Positions 1 to 8,817 of a DNA stretch of 42,646 nt are shown piece after piece. The position numbers and the translations under genes were made by a program. The notes beneath the pieces are model-generated. The model was not told the origin of the DNA, searched no databases, and was given only the letters and a program-made list of their open reading frames with translations. Numbering within the stretch: position 1 is the stretch's first letter; each line of letters begins with the position of its first letter. This stretch comes from Micromonospora sp. ATCC 39149. Its GTDB lineage: Bacteria > Actinomycetota > Actinomycetes > Mycobacteriales > Micromonosporaceae. The stretch is from positions 1,925,393-1,968,038 of the forward strand of contig NZ_GG657738.1 of assembly GCF_000158815.1 (NCBI RefSeq), given 5' to 3'.

Positions 1-57
1 CACGGAGAGCCCGGCCGGGGCGCGTACCAGCTCGGCCAGGTCGGCGAGGCTGCTCAT
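1..57 (-). CDS. UbiA-family prenyltransferase, N-terminal fragment (runs off window)
   Basis: Only the first 19 codons are visible (MSSLADLAELVRAPAGLSV). The ATG overlaps the stop of the inositol-phosphate synthase homologue as ATGA, so the two are translationally coupled. The pattern of a short helix followed by LVRAPA resembles the start of actinobacterial UbiA-like membrane prenyltransferases. A UbiA protein next to this synthase homologue would fit the ebo-type clusters, which pair a UbiA enzyme (EboC) with sugar-phosphate enzymes. The family call rests on a very short peptide and on context. Confidence 0.45.
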   Translation of the reverse strand, partial: MSSLADLAELVRAPAGLSV

Positions 58-1280
58 CCGGCACCGCCGGCCAGCGACGGGCCTGCCTCGGCGTGCAGGG
101 TCGCGGCGAACGCCGTCAGCCGGGCCCACTGCTCGCCCAGCGCGTGGCTGGGGGCGCGGCCGGCGGCGACACCCGCGTCGGGCGCGGGGCGGGCGGCACT
201 CGGCTTGGCGGGGTCGAGCGGGTCCTTGAAGAAGAACGCGAGGTCGACCAGGGGCCCGTGCCGGCCGGCGGCGTGCGCGGCGGCGGTGATCCGGGCCAGG
301 TCGAGCACGAGCGGGGCGGCCAGCGCCGAGTCGCAGCCGTGCCAGGTGAACTCCATCCGCATGGCGGTGCCGAGGAAGCCGGCGAAGGTGACCAGGTCCC
401 AGGCGGTCTTGAAGTCGCCCAGTTCCTCGACGTAGTCGATGCGGGTGTCGCCCTGCGGGACGTATCCGAGGATCTCGCCGAGGACCCGCTGCTTGCTGGC
501 GACCTTGGCGGCGTTGGCGTCCGGCTCGGCCAGGGTGGCGCCGTCGCCGCCGCCGAGCAGGTTGGTGCCGGACCAGGAACGCACCGCGAGGTGCCGCATC
601 GCGAACATCGGGGCGAGCACGGACTTGAGCAGCGTCTCCCCGGTCTTGCCGTCGTGCCCGGCGTACGGCAGGGCGTGCCGGGCGGCCAGCGCCGCGAGAG
701 CGGGCAGCCGGGCCCCGGTCGACGGGGTGAAGTCCACGTACGGGCAGCCGGCGGTGAACGCCGCGTACGCGTACAGCGAGCTGGGCGGCAGCGCCTCCTC
801 GCCGGCGGCGAGCGCGGCGGCCAACGCGTCGGGGTCGGCGTGGCCGGGGTGCGGGCGGGCGGCCGGTTCGGTGGCGGAGACGTTGACCACCACCACCCGG
901 TCCAGCCGGTGCCGCTCGGCGAACGCGGCGAGGTCGGCGACGGCGGCGGCGGCCCGGTCGGCCTGGGTTCCGCCGGCCGGGGCGGGGCGCACGTCGTCGT
1001 CCACGGCGGCCAGCTCCTCGCCGAGGGCGGCGACCAGCCGGGCGGGTACCACCCCGGCGTCGGCCAGGGCCTCGGCGCGTTTGGCCAGTGGGGTGGTGGC
1101 CACGTCGTGGCCGCCGAACACCAGGTCGGCGAAGGAGGGCCACGCCGGGCCACGCAGCTCGGGTAGCTCGGTGACACAGCCGGTCGGGCCCGTGAGCCCG
1201 GCCCGCAGGGCGAGCGCCCCGACGACGCTGGTGGTCGCGACCGAGCCGCGCGCCCCCACCAGCCAGACACCTGTACGCAT
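54..1280 (-). CDS. Inositol-3-phosphate synthase family protein (ebo-cluster-like subfamily)
   Basis: 408 residues from the ATG at 1280, which has a good ribosome site (AAGGAGC, 4 nt away); an in-frame upstream ATG at 1304 lacks one. The N-terminus is a Rossmann fold (WLVGARGSVATTSV), and later segments GTNLLGGGDG and GHDGKTGETLLK match the NAD and active-site regions of myo-inositol-1-phosphate synthases, which convert glucose-6-phosphate to inositol-3-phosphate. It is longer than, and differs at the N-terminus from, the usual ~360-residue actinobacterial Ino1, so it is probably a paralogue with a specialised product. It is coupled by ATGA to a probable UbiA prenyltransferase, suggesting a role in making a prenylated cyclitol or sugar metabolite. 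Family call strong; exact reaction inferred. Confidence 0.85.
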   Translation of the reverse strand: MRTGVWLVGARGSVATTSVVGALALRAGLTGPTGCVTELPELRGPAWPSFADLVFGGHDVATTPLAKRAEALADAGVVPARLVAALGEELAAVDDDVRPAPAGGTQADRAAAAVADLAAFAERHRLDRVVVVNVSATEPAARPHPGHADPDALAAALAAGEEALPPSSLYAYAAFTAGCPYVDFTPSTGARLPALAALAARHALPYAGHDGKTGETLLKSVLAPMFAMRHLAVRSWSGTNLLGGGDGATLAEPDANAAKVASKQRVLGEILGYVPQGDTRIDYVEELGDFKTAWDLVTFAGFLGTAMRMEFTWHGCDSALAAPLVLDLARITAAAHAAGRHGPLVDLAFFFKDPLDPAKPSAARPAPDAGVAAGRAPSHALGEQWARLTAFAATLHAEAGPSLAGGAG

Positions 1281-1702
1281 GGTGCTCCTTCCGCCAGGGT
1301 CCAACTATAGATGAGCATCGATGCGGCGGGCCCCGCCCGGCCGCCCGTTCCGGGTCCCCACGCCCGGCGCCGAAGGCGGCGACGACGGTGCCGGTCGGGT
1401 TCGCCGGATCGGGTGGGGCGGACGGGGCTGGCAGGCAGGGCCGGTCGGCGTCCCGTCCCTGTCTCCCCCGCATCCGTGGTGCGTGGTGCCCGGCCCTCCG
1501 GCGCGGCCGGGGAATCCCGGTCCGGCCGCGCCGGAGGCGCCGTCGTGCTGTCGTGCGCGCCGGGCGAATGCCCGCCGCCGCACGCCCTCCGGAGCCGACC
1601 TCGTCCCCGCCGCGGGGCGCAACCGCGGCGGGTCCCTCGCCGGCCGGTCCGGAAAAGCATCTGGCGGGCGGTGCCGGTGCGCTGTCCGGCACCGCCGTTC
1701 GG
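1281..1702. other. Intergenic stretch without a recognisable gene
   Basis: About 420 bases between the shifted end of the Gfo/Idh gene and the inositol synthase homologue. Open frames cross it on both strands, but their translations are arginine/proline/alanine-rich low-complexity strings of the kind produced by non-coding GC-rich DNA. None has a supported start. Apart from the possible promoter at its left end I see nothing in it. Confidence 0.6.
1304..1309 (-). promoter_or_regulatory. Possible -10 box of the synthase gene
   Basis: On the minus strand the sequence TATAGT (5 of 6 to TATAAT) lies 23 nt upstream of the ATG at 1280, leaving room for a short leader with the ribosome site. No convincing -35 box is seen at the normal distance. 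Confidence 0.35.
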
Positions 1703-2928
1703 TCAGGCGGAAACCGCTTCAGACGTCGGCTCCTCGGCGGTCCACGAGGAACCAGCTCCGCCGAGCGTGTCACCGCGTCTAGGACGAGCTGGACCTGCAA
1801 CCCTTCGGAGAACGATGGGGCCGGATCGGTGCCGGTGGCGATCGCCTCGACGAAGTCGCGCGCCTGGTGGGTGAAGCTGTGCTCGTAGCCGATGATGTGG
1901 CCCGGCGGCCACCACGCCGACATGTACGGGTGCTCGGCCTCGGTCACCAGGATTCGGGTGAAGCCCTGCTCGGCGGCGGGTCGCGTGGCGTCGTAGAACT
2001 CCAGCTCGTTCATCCGCTCCAAGTCGAAGGCCAGGGTGCCCAGCGAGCCGTTGATCTCCACCCGCAGCGCGTTCTTGCGCCCGGTGGCGAACCGGCTCGC
2101 CTCGTACGTGGCCAGCGCCCCGCCGTCGAGCCGGGCCACGAAGACCGCCGCGTCGTCCACGGTGACCGGCCCCGTCGCCGGGCCCTGCCCGTCGGCCGGG
2201 CCGTTGTCGGCTGCCTGCGCGGCCAGGCCGCTGTACTCCGCCGGCAGCGGACGCTGCTTGACGAAGGTCTCGGTGATCGCGCTGACGCCGGCGACCCGCT
2301 GCCCCGTGACGTACTGGGTCAAGTCGATGATGTGCGCACCGATGTCACCCAGCGCGCCGGAGCCCGCCTTGTCCTTCTGCAACCGCCAGACCAGCGGGAA
2401 CTGCGGGTCGACGATCCAGTCCTGGAGATACGCCGCCCGAACGTGCCGGATGGTGCCGAGCCTTCCCTCGGCGACCATCCGACGCATCAGGGTGACCGCC
2501 GGAACCCGGCGGTAGGTGAAGCCGCACATGGACCGTGTCCCCGAGGCCCGCGCTGCGGCCGCCGCGGCGGCCATCTCGCGGGCCTCGGCCACCGTGTTGG
2601 CCAACGGCTTCTCGCAGAGCACGTGCTTGCCGGCGGCCAGCGCGGCCAGCGCGATCTCGGCGTGACTGTCCCCGGGTGTGCAGATGTCGACCACGTCGAT
2701 CTCGTCGGACTCGACGAGACTCCGCCAGTCCGTGGTGTACGCGTCCCAGCCGAGCCGGTCGGCGGCGTCGGCCACCTTTGCGGTGTCCCGGCCGCAGACC
2801 AGCGCCATCCGGACCCGCGACGGCAGGTCGTACACCCGGTTCACGGTGCGCCACGCCTGTGAGTGCGCGGCGCCCATGAACGCGTAGCCGACCATCCCGA
2901 CCCGCAGTTGACTGTGGTGAGTGGACAA
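1703..2928 (-). CDS. Gfo/Idh/MocA-family oxidoreductase with a frameshift near the 3' end
   Basis: NAD(P)-dependent sugar or inositol dehydrogenase-type protein. The start is a TTG at 2928, with GGGAGA upstream, giving MSTHHSQLRVGMVGYAFMGAAH: a Rossmann nucleotide-binding start (VGMVGYAFMGAAH), then VDICTPGDSH and the hallmark HVLCEKPLAN with the catalytic-region lysine. The frame stays homologous down to about LDAVTRSAE (near 1760); the natural C-terminus (SSWTAEEPTSEAVSA, stop at 1703) is in the next frame, implying one missing base around 1753-1760. Read without the shift, the original frame has no stop at all to the window edge. It follows the sugar ABC genes on the same strand (20 nt after the binding protein's start region would read through), so it probably oxidises the imported sugar or cyclitol. 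Confidence 0.8.
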
Positions 2929-2948
2929 GGTGGGTCTCCCCCCGTGTA

Positions 2949-4007
2949 TCAGAACCCGAGCTTGAGGTAGTCGCTCGCGTTCTCCTTGGTGATCGTCTCG
3001 GAAGCCAGCACAATCTCCTTGGGCACCTGGAGCTCCACCAGGTCGGACATGCCCTTGCCCTGGCCGATGAGCCGGGCGAGCGAGATCGCGGAGGAGGCCA
3101 TCGACGGGCTGTAGGTGACGGTGGCCTTCAGGACCGTGTTGTCGGCCTGGATGTCCTCCATCGCCTTCTTCGAGCCTGCGCCGCCGACCATGAAGAATTC
3201 CTTGCGGTTGGCCTGGTTGACGGCGGCGAGCACCCCGATGCCCTGGTCGTCGTCGTGGTTCCAGACGGCGTCGATTTTCGGCAGGGCCTGGAGCAGCCCG
3301 GTAGCCTCCTGCTGGCCGGAGTCCGCCGTGAACCGGGCCGCCCGGCGATTGGCCACCTTCAGGCCGTACGAGGCGAGGGTGTCGGCGAAGCCCTTCGAGC
3401 GCTCCTGGGTCAGCTCCAACTCGTCCATACCCGCGATCTCGCCGATGACCGGGGTGCTGACCCCCTTGGCCTTGAGCTGCTCGGCGATGAAGGTGGCCGC
3501 GGCCACCCCCATGCCGTAGTTGTCGCCCTTGATCTGGAGCCGGTAGGCCCGGGCGTCCGGGAAGGCCCGGTCCAGGTTGACCACGGGGATGCCGGCCTTC
3601 ATCGCCTCCAGGCCGAAGGCGTTGAGCTCCTTGCCGTCGTGCGGCAGCAGCACGATGACGTCCGGCTTCTGGGCGATCAGGGTGGACAGCGCGGCCCGCT
3701 GGGCCGCCGCGTCCGCGCCGGCCTCGACCGACGTGAACTTCACGTCGGAGTACGCGCCGGCCTGCGCCTTGGCGTTGTTGGTGATGGCGGCGATCCAGCC
3801 ATGGTCGGCGGCCGGGGCGGAGAAGCCGATGTTCACCTGCTTGCCGGGGGCGCTGTTGCCGCTGGCGGCGGTGTCGGCCGCCTTGGTCTGCGCGGCGGTG
3901 GGCGCCGCCTCGTTGCTGGTGCAAGCGGTGAGCAGCGCGCCGGCGCCGAGCGCGGCCCCGCCGAGCAGCAGCCGCCGACGGGACAGGTCCCGACTGTGCT
4001 GGGTCAT
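2949..4007 (-). CDS. Sugar ABC transporter substrate-binding lipoprotein
   Basis: 352 residues. The N-terminus has a twin-arginine motif (SRRRLLLGG, residues 9-17), a hydrophobic stretch and a lipobox ending LLTAC with the lipidated Cys29, so it is probably Tat-exported and membrane-anchored. The rest is a periplasmic-binding-protein type 1 (ribose/fructose class) domain: VNIGFSAPAADHGWIAAI, KPDVIVLLPHDG, GIPVVNLDRAF, VWNHDDDQGIGVLAA. It delivers a sugar to the permease and ATPase encoded just upstream. The start has an excellent ribosome site (AGGAGG, about 5 nt from the ATG). The ligand cannot be read from sequence; ribose-, fructose- or inositol-like sugars fit the family. Confidence 0.92.
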   Translation of the reverse strand: MTQHSRDLSRRRLLLGGAALGAGALLTACTSNEAAPTAAQTKAADTAASGNSAPGKQVNIGFSAPAADHGWIAAITNNAKAQAGAYSDVKFTSVEAGADAAAQRAALSTLIAQKPDVIVLLPHDGKELNAFGLEAMKAGIPVVNLDRAFPDARAYRLQIKGDNYGMGVAAATFIAEQLKAKGVSTPVIGEIAGMDELELTQERSKGFADTLASYGLKVANRRAARFTADSGQQEATGLLQALPKIDAVWNHDDDQGIGVLAAVNQANRKEFFMVGGAGSKKAMEDIQADNTVLKATVTYSPSMASSAISLARLIGQGKGMSDLVELQVPKEIVLASETITKENASDYLKLGF

Positions 4008-4167
4008 GACGACCTCCTGGAGAGGGTGGTTGGCGGAAGAACGGTGTGGCGGGCCGAGCCACCGTCGGTACGACGGTTGCCGGGGTGGTGATCGGTGTGG
4101 TGCCTCGGGTGGTGGTGCGGGTGGGGTGCCCCGGGTCGTCAGGTGCCTCGGGTGATGCCCGGGTGGA

Positions 4168-5301
4168 TCAGGTGGTGGTAAGGCGGTTCCGGCCGAGGAA
4201 CTGGGTGAAGCTGCGGAACTGGAACTGCTGGATCAGGACGGCGGCCACGATGATCCCGCCCTTGACCATGTTCTGGGCCTCGGTGGAGAGGCCGTTGATG
4301 GCGAAGAGGTTGGTGATGGTGGAGAAGATGATTACGCCGAGCAGGGAACCGATGATCGTCCCCCGCCCGCCGCTGAGCAGCGTGCCGCCGATGATCGCGG
4401 CGGCGATCGCGTCCAGCTCGTAGAGGTTCGCCATCGCCGCCTGGGCGGAGTTGGCCTGCGCGGTCAGCATGATCGCGGCGATGCCGCAGCAGAGGCCGGA
4501 CAACGCGTAGAGCAGCACGGTGTGCCGCCGGACGTTGATGCCGGCGAGCCGGGCCGCCTCCGGGTTGCCGCCGACGGCGACGGTGCGCCGGCCGAACGTC
4601 GTCCGGTTCAGCAGTACCCAGCCGGCGACCACCACGGCGGCGAGGATGTAGACCAGCAGGGGGATGCCGAGCAGGCTGGTGCTGGCGATCCCGTTGATCG
4701 TGCCGTTGCTCGACACCTGGGTCTGCTTGTCGGAGATCTCCGCCGCCAGGCCCCGGGCGGCCACCATCATGGCCAGGGTGGCGATGAACGGCACCAGCTT
4801 CCCGTACGAGACGAGCAGGCCGTTGACCAGGCCGACCCCCACCCCGACGGTGAGCGCCGTGAAGATCATGCCGCCCGTGCCGTAGCTCTGGGTCGCCAGC
4901 GTGGTGGCCCAGACCCCGGCCAGCGCCACGATCGCGCCGACCGACAGGTCGATCCCTCCACCGATGATCACGAACGTCATGCCGACGGTGACCACGCCGA
5001 CGACGGACGCGAGCTTGAGGATGGTGAGCATGTTGTCCCACACCCAGCTCGAATTGCCGTACAGGTCGGGGCGGGTGGCCATGCCGATCACGACCAGCAC
5101 CACGAGGACGCCGATCAGGCCGAGGTTGCGCCGGGCGCCCTCGCCGCTGCCGCCGCGCCACCAGGAGAGCCGGCCGGCTGCCCCGGCCCCGTGGCCCGGG
5201 GTCTTGCCGACCGCCGCCGTCGCGGCGGGATCCACGGGTGGGGACTGGGCCGGCAGCTCCGCCGGCCGGTCGGGTGTGGCGGTGGGGGTGGTATCGGTCA
5301 T
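4168..5301 (-). CDS. Sugar ABC transporter permease (RbsC/FrcC type)
   Basis: 377 residues, a polytopic membrane protein of the branched-chain-amino-acid/ribose permease family. A proline-rich cytoplasmic N-terminus (about 60 residues) precedes the first helix (LGLIGVLVVLVVIGMA). Family landmarks include MTFVIIGGGIDLSVGAIVALAG and GRRTVAVGGNPEAARLAGI, the cytoplasmic loop that contacts the ATPase. Its ATG overlaps the ATPase stop as ATGA, so it is translationally coupled. A 160-nt gap with no gene separates it from the binding-protein gene, whose strong ribosome site would support higher expression. Confidence 0.93.
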   Translation of the reverse strand: MTDTTPTATPDRPAELPAQSPPVDPAATAAVGKTPGHGAGAAGRLSWWRGGSGEGARRNLGLIGVLVVLVVIGMATRPDLYGNSSWVWDNMLTILKLASVVGVVTVGMTFVIIGGGIDLSVGAIVALAGVWATTLATQSYGTGGMIFTALTVGVGVGLVNGLLVSYGKLVPFIATLAMMVAARGLAAEISDKQTQVSSNGTINGIASTSLLGIPLLVYILAAVVVAGWVLLNRTTFGRRTVAVGGNPEAARLAGINVRRHTVLLYALSGLCCGIAAIMLTAQANSAQAAMANLYELDAIAAAIIGGTLLSGGRGTIIGSLLGVIIFSTITNLFAINGLSTEAQNMVKGGIIVAAVLIQQFQFRSFTQFLGRNRLTTT

Positions 5302-6872
5302 GCTGGTGCGCCTTCCATCAGCGACCCCGCCATGACGAGGTCGAGCACCGTGTTCTCGTCCAGTTCGCCGGCGGGCGCCTCGCGCACCATCCGACCCTCG
5401 CGCATCACCAGCACCCGGTCGGCCAGGCCGAGCACCTCGGGCACCTCGCTGGAGACCAGCAACACCCCGACGCCCTGCGCGGCCAGCCCCCGGATCACCT
5501 GGTACAGCTCGGCGCGTGCACCGACGTCCACGCCCCGGGTGGGCTCGTCGAGCAGCAGCAGCTTCGTGTCGCCGAGCAGCCAGCGCCCGACCACCACCTT
5601 CTGTTGGTTGCCGCCGGAGAGAGTGCGCACCGGCCGGCGCACGTCGCGGGGACGCAGCTCCAGGGACTCGGCGACGCGGTCCGCCTCGGCCCGTTCCCGC
5701 CCGGCGTCGGTGAAGCCGAGGCGGGCGAACCGCCCGAACGTGGCCAGGGTGACGTTGCGGAAGATCGGTTCGCCGAGCAGCAGCGCCTGGCTCTTGCGCT
5801 CCTCGGGGGCCATCCCCATGCCGGCCCGTACCGCCGCGCCGACGCTGCCCGGACGCAGCGCGCGCCCGGCCATCCGGACCCTGCCGGCGTCTGCGCGGCG
5901 GGCGCCGTAGATGGTCTCCAACAGCTCGGAGCGGCCGGAGCCGACCAGCCCCGCGATCCCGACGATCTCGCCGGCCCGCACGCGCAGCGACACCTCGGCG
6001 AACTCGCCGGCCCGGGTCAGCCCGTCGACCTGGAGCAGTTCCGCGCCGACGCCGGTGTCGGCCGGGCGGTCCGGGAAGACGTACTCGATGGTCCGGCCCG
6101 TCATCCTCGCGACCAGGTCGCCGGTCGGGGTGTCGCGCGCCGGCAGGTTCGCCGCCGTGGTCCGGCCGTCCTTGAGTACGGTCACCCGGTCGCCGATCTC
6201 GCGGATCTCCTCCATCCGGTGGGAGATGTAGATGACGGCGATGCCCTGCGCGGTCAGCTCACGGATGATCCGAAACAGGTTGCCCACCTCGTCGTGGGCC
6301 AGCACCGCGCTCGGCTCGTCCATGATGATCAGTCGGGCCTCGTGGGACAGCGCCCGGGCCATGCTGACGATCTGCTTGCCGGCCGCTGGCAGCGCCCGCA
6401 CCATCCGCCCCGGCGGGATCTCGCCGTGGCCGAGCCGGCGCAGGATCTCCCGGGTCCGGCGGGCCATGTGGCCGCGGCGGACGAAGCCGGCCCGCCGCGG
6501 CTCGTGGCCGAGGAACGCGTTCTCGGCGACCGAGAGGTCGTCGACCAGGTCGAGTTCCTGGTAGATGGTGGCGATGCCGGCGCGCATGGCGGCCTGCGGG
6601 TTGGCGAACTCGACTGGCTGGCCCCGCCACTGCACCTGGCCCGAGTCGGGCCGGTGCACCCCGGCGAGGACCTTGATCAAGGTGGACTTGCCGGCACCGT
6701 TCTGGCCGAGCAGGCAGTGCACCTCGCCGGCCCGCACCTCGAGCTGCACCCCGTCCAACGCCCGTACGCCGGGGAAGGTCTTCACCACGTCGGTCAGCCG
6801 CAGCACCACCTCGCCCGCGACGGTGTCGGCGGGGGCCTCGACCAGCGGGGCCACGCTGTCGTCCTGGCTCAT
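5298..6872 (-). CDS. Sugar ABC transporter ATP-binding protein, two fused ATPase domains
   Basis: 524 residues with two ABC domains, as in RbsA/MglA/FrcA-type carbohydrate importers. The first domain has Walker A GQNGAGKST (residues 56-64) and Walker B LIIMDEPSA. The second has the usual degenerate Walker A (GLVGSGRSE), the signature LSGGNQQK and Walker B LLLLDEPTRGVDVG. It energises uptake of the sugar bound by the lipoprotein downstream. The ATG at 6872 overlaps the ROK stop (ATGA) and its own stop overlaps the permease start (ATGA), so ROK, ATPase and permease form one coupled transcript. Upstream in-frame sequence to 7319 belongs to the ROK gene in another frame. Confidence 0.94.
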   Translation of the reverse strand: MSQDDSVAPLVEAPADTVAGEVVLRLTDVVKTFPGVRALDGVQLEVRAGEVHCLLGQNGAGKSTLIKVLAGVHRPDSGQVQWRGQPVEFANPQAAMRAGIATIYQELDLVDDLSVAENAFLGHEPRRAGFVRRGHMARRTREILRRLGHGEIPPGRMVRALPAAGKQIVSMARALSHEARLIIMDEPSAVLAHDEVGNLFRIIRELTAQGIAVIYISHRMEEIREIGDRVTVLKDGRTTAANLPARDTPTGDLVARMTGRTIEYVFPDRPADTGVGAELLQVDGLTRAGEFAEVSLRVRAGEIVGIAGLVGSGRSELLETIYGARRADAGRVRMAGRALRPGSVGAAVRAGMGMAPEERKSQALLLGEPIFRNVTLATFGRFARLGFTDAGRERAEADRVAESLELRPRDVRRPVRTLSGGNQQKVVVGRWLLGDTKLLLLDEPTRGVDVGARAELYQVIRGLAAQGVGVLLVSSEVPEVLGLADRVLVMREGRMVREAPAGELDENTVLDLVMAGSLMEGAPA

Positions 6873-8053
6873 GACGCCTCCCCGAACGCCACGTCGCTGG
6901 CGAGCACGGCCGCGCCGGCCACCCCGGCACGCGCGCCCAACTCGGACAGGACGACCGGCAGATTGCCGGTGGCCAGCGGCAGCGACCGGCGGTACACCAC
7001 ACTGCGGATCTCGGCGAGCAGGATGTGGCCGAGCTGGGCCAGCCCGCCACCGATCACGATCATCGACGGGTTGGCGAAGCTGACCAGGCCGGCCAGGACG
7101 CTGCCGACCCGCCGGCCGCCGTCGCGGATGAGCTGGATGCAGGCCACGTCCCCCTCGACGGCGCTCTCGGCGACGTCGAGAGCGGTGACCGCGCCCCGGA
7201 TGGACAGTCGCTCGGCCAGCGCCGGGGAGGACCCGTTGCGCGCGGCGGCGTTCGCGTCGCGGGCCAGGGCGGCCCCGCTGAACAGCGCCTCCAGGCAGCC
7301 GACGTTGCCGCAGGAGCACGTCGGGCCGTGCGAGTCGAGCTGGATGTGGCCGATGTCCCCGGCGCAGCCGTCGGTACCCCGGTAGACCTCGCCGCTGAGG
7401 TAGATCCCGCAGCCAATTCCGGTGCCGATCTTGACGAACAGGAAGTCGTCCACCGAGTGGGCGACCCCGCCGTGCCGCTCGCCGATCGCCATGATGTTGA
7501 CGTCGTTGTCGACCACCGCCGGGCAGCCGTGCTCGCGGGTCAGCAGCTCGCGGACGGGAAACCGGTCCCAGCCCGGCATGATCGGCGGCGAGACCGGCAC
7601 GCCGTCGCGGAAGCTGACCGGCCCCGGCACCCCGATGCCCACGGCGTGCAGCCGCTCGTACGCCCCGTCGACGCGGGCCTTGTGCAGCAGCTCGTTGACC
7701 CGCTGGAGAGTCACCTTCGGACCGTTGCGGATGTCGGCCGACTCCGTGTACGCGGCGATTGGCTCCAGCCGGCCGTCGACCACCTCGACGTCGATCGAGC
7801 TGGCCCCGAGGTCGACCGCCGCGAACCGTAGCTGGGGGTTCAGCTCGACCAGGGTCGATCGGCGTCCGCCCCGTGACGCCGCGAGGCCGGCCTCGGCGAC
7901 GTAGCCGAGCCCCACCAGCCGCTCCAGCTCGGCGAGCAACCGGGGACGCGGCATCTGCAGCCGGTCTCCCAGTTCCGCCCGGGACACCGCCCCCTCGTCG
8001 CGGAGCGACCGCAACAGCCGCAGGTGCAGGGGCTCCACCGTTCGCACCGGCAC
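6869..8053 (-). CDS. ROK-family transcriptional regulator
   Basis: 394 residues: an N-terminal winged helix-turn-helix (about residues 5-65, LHLRLLRSLRDEGAVSRAEL) followed by a sugar-kinase-like ROK domain. The domain keeps the zinc-binding signature CSCGNVGCLE and the sugar-site segment DIGHIQLD. The phosphate loop reads DLGASSIDVEV, so catalytic kinase activity is uncertain. As first gene of the sugar transport operon it probably represses the operon and is released by the transported sugar. The start is a GTG only 3 nt after GGAGGT; the GTG at 8047, two codons later, has better spacing and is an equal alternative. Confidence 0.9.
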   Translation of the reverse strand: MPVRTVEPLHLRLLRSLRDEGAVSRAELGDRLQMPRPRLLAELERLVGLGYVAEAGLAASRGGRRSTLVELNPQLRFAAVDLGASSIDVEVVDGRLEPIAAYTESADIRNGPKVTLQRVNELLHKARVDGAYERLHAVGIGVPGPVSFRDGVPVSPPIMPGWDRFPVRELLTREHGCPAVVDNDVNIMAIGERHGGVAHSVDDFLFVKIGTGIGCGIYLSGEVYRGTDGCAGDIGHIQLDSHGPTCSCGNVGCLEALFSGAALARDANAAARNGSSPALAERLSIRGAVTALDVAESAVEGDVACIQLIRDGGRRVGSVLAGLVSFANPSMIVIGGGLAQLGHILLAEIRSVVYRRSLPLATGNLPVVLSELGARAGVAGAAVLASDVAFGEAS

Positions 8054-8110
8054 TTCACCTCCACATCGAAGTCAGTCACATCGACGAAACCGCGACGTGT
8101 TGTGTCCGAC

Positions 8111-8140
8111 ACAGTAGGAGCGTTCCGTGGCCGCTGTCCA
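8111..8140 (-). promoter_or_regulatory. Promoter of the ROK-sugar ABC operon
   Basis: On the minus strand TGGACA (5 of 6 to TTGACA, at 8140-8135) is followed after 18 nt by TACTGT (8116-8111), about 58 nt upstream of the ROK start. Spacing and boxes match a vegetative actinobacterial promoter. Confidence 0.6.
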
Positions 8141-8206
8141 GAGCTTCAACCAATCCGACCGCAGCTTTCGTCCATTCAAACAAAAGCATAAAGCTGATCT
8201 AGTAAA

Positions 8207-8231
8207 GTTCGCCGCGTTCGCCGCGTTCGCC
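8207..8231. repeat. Short tandem repeat, 9-bp unit
   Basis: GTTCGCCGC occurs twice in tandem, followed by a third partial copy (GTTCGCC). It lies about 70 nt upstream of the ROK promoter, next to an unusually AT-rich patch at 8160-8206. It could be part of an operator region or simple slippage. Confidence 0.5.
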
Positions 8232-8262
8232 CGGAAGGCGCGGCCTCGCCCGGGTGCCCCGA

Positions 8263-8279
8263 CGCCCGGGAGCCGGGCG
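8263..8279 (-). terminator. Hairpin after the dnaG-linked hypothetical gene
   Basis: A perfect 7-bp stem CGCCCGG/CCGGGCG with a GAG loop lies immediately after the stop codon of the gene ending at 8281. No U-tract follows, as is usual in high-GC actinomycetes. Confidence 0.45.
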
Positions 8280-8280
8280 G

Positions 8281-8817
8281 TCAGAGGTCCGCGGGGGCGG
8301 TGGCGGCGCGGGCGGCGGCAACCAGGCCGTCGGTCTCGGCGAGCACCGGCTCGTCGTCGGCGGGGGTACCCGGGTCGTAGCGGACCGTCCAGGTCAGACC
8401 GTCCACCCCGGGCACTCGGCGGGCGGCGATCCGGCCGGCGCCGCCGGGCACCGGGTGATGCTCGGTGTACGCCACCGAGCGGGTCACCCGCGCCCGCACC
8501 TGGTGGGGCAGGTCACCCGGTTCGAGCAGCAGGTACGTCTCGGCCGGGCCGTCGGCCACGACGAAGTACCCGGTGCGCTCGGCGACCCGCTCGGCCGGGG
8601 TGACGGTCAGCTCCCGCCCGGACCAGACGGCCTTGAGCACGTCGTGCCAGCCCAGCCGGGCGTCCCGCCCCGGCAGCCAGAGCCCGAGGTTGCTGGCGAC
8701 CAGCACGCCGCCGCCCGCGCCGTCGCCGACGGCGGCCCAGGCCAGCACCCGCTCGCCGTCGGCCAGCGGCGGACGGGCCGCCGGGGGCAGCTTGGGCTTG
8801 CGGCTGAACAGCCCCAT
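8281..8817 (-). CDS. Hypothetical protein coupled to DNA primase
   Basis: 178 residues starting MGLFSRKPKLPP. The ATG shares its A with the dnaG stop (TGATG), so translation is coupled to primase. No signal peptide or membrane segment is seen. The body (ERVLAWAAVGDG, VLVASNLGLWLPG, RLGWHDVLKAVWSG, YFVVADGPAETYLLLEPGDL) looks like a small beta-rich domain resembling PH-like domains that read out membrane or protein contacts; that fold is a guess from the pattern. Genes like this commonly sit beside dnaG in actinomycetes, but I know of no function. Confidence 0.75.
   Translation of the reverse strand: MGLFSRKPKLPPAARPPLADGERVLAWAAVGDGAGGGVLVASNLGLWLPGRDARLGWHDVLKAVWSGRELTVTPAERVAERTGYFVVADGPAETYLLLEPGDLPHQVRARVTRSVAYTEHHPVPGGAGRIAARRVPGVDGLTWTVRYDPGTPADDEPVLAETDGLVAAARAATAPADL

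Noticed and set aside
1311..1888. Plus-strand open frames between the inositol synthase and Gfo/Idh genes
   Set aside because: Arg/Pro-rich, no ribosome site, overlap the real end of the Gfo/Idh gene.
4008..4167. Repeat-rich gap with several GTGCCTCGGGTG-like strings
   Set aside because: Only two imperfect copies; no stable hairpin or ORF could be supported.
5238..7385. 715-residue open frame on the plus strand
   Set aside because: It lies antisense to the clear ABC ATPase and ROK genes; its translation is His/Arg/Pro-rich without domains, as expected for the opposite strand of GC-rich coding DNA.
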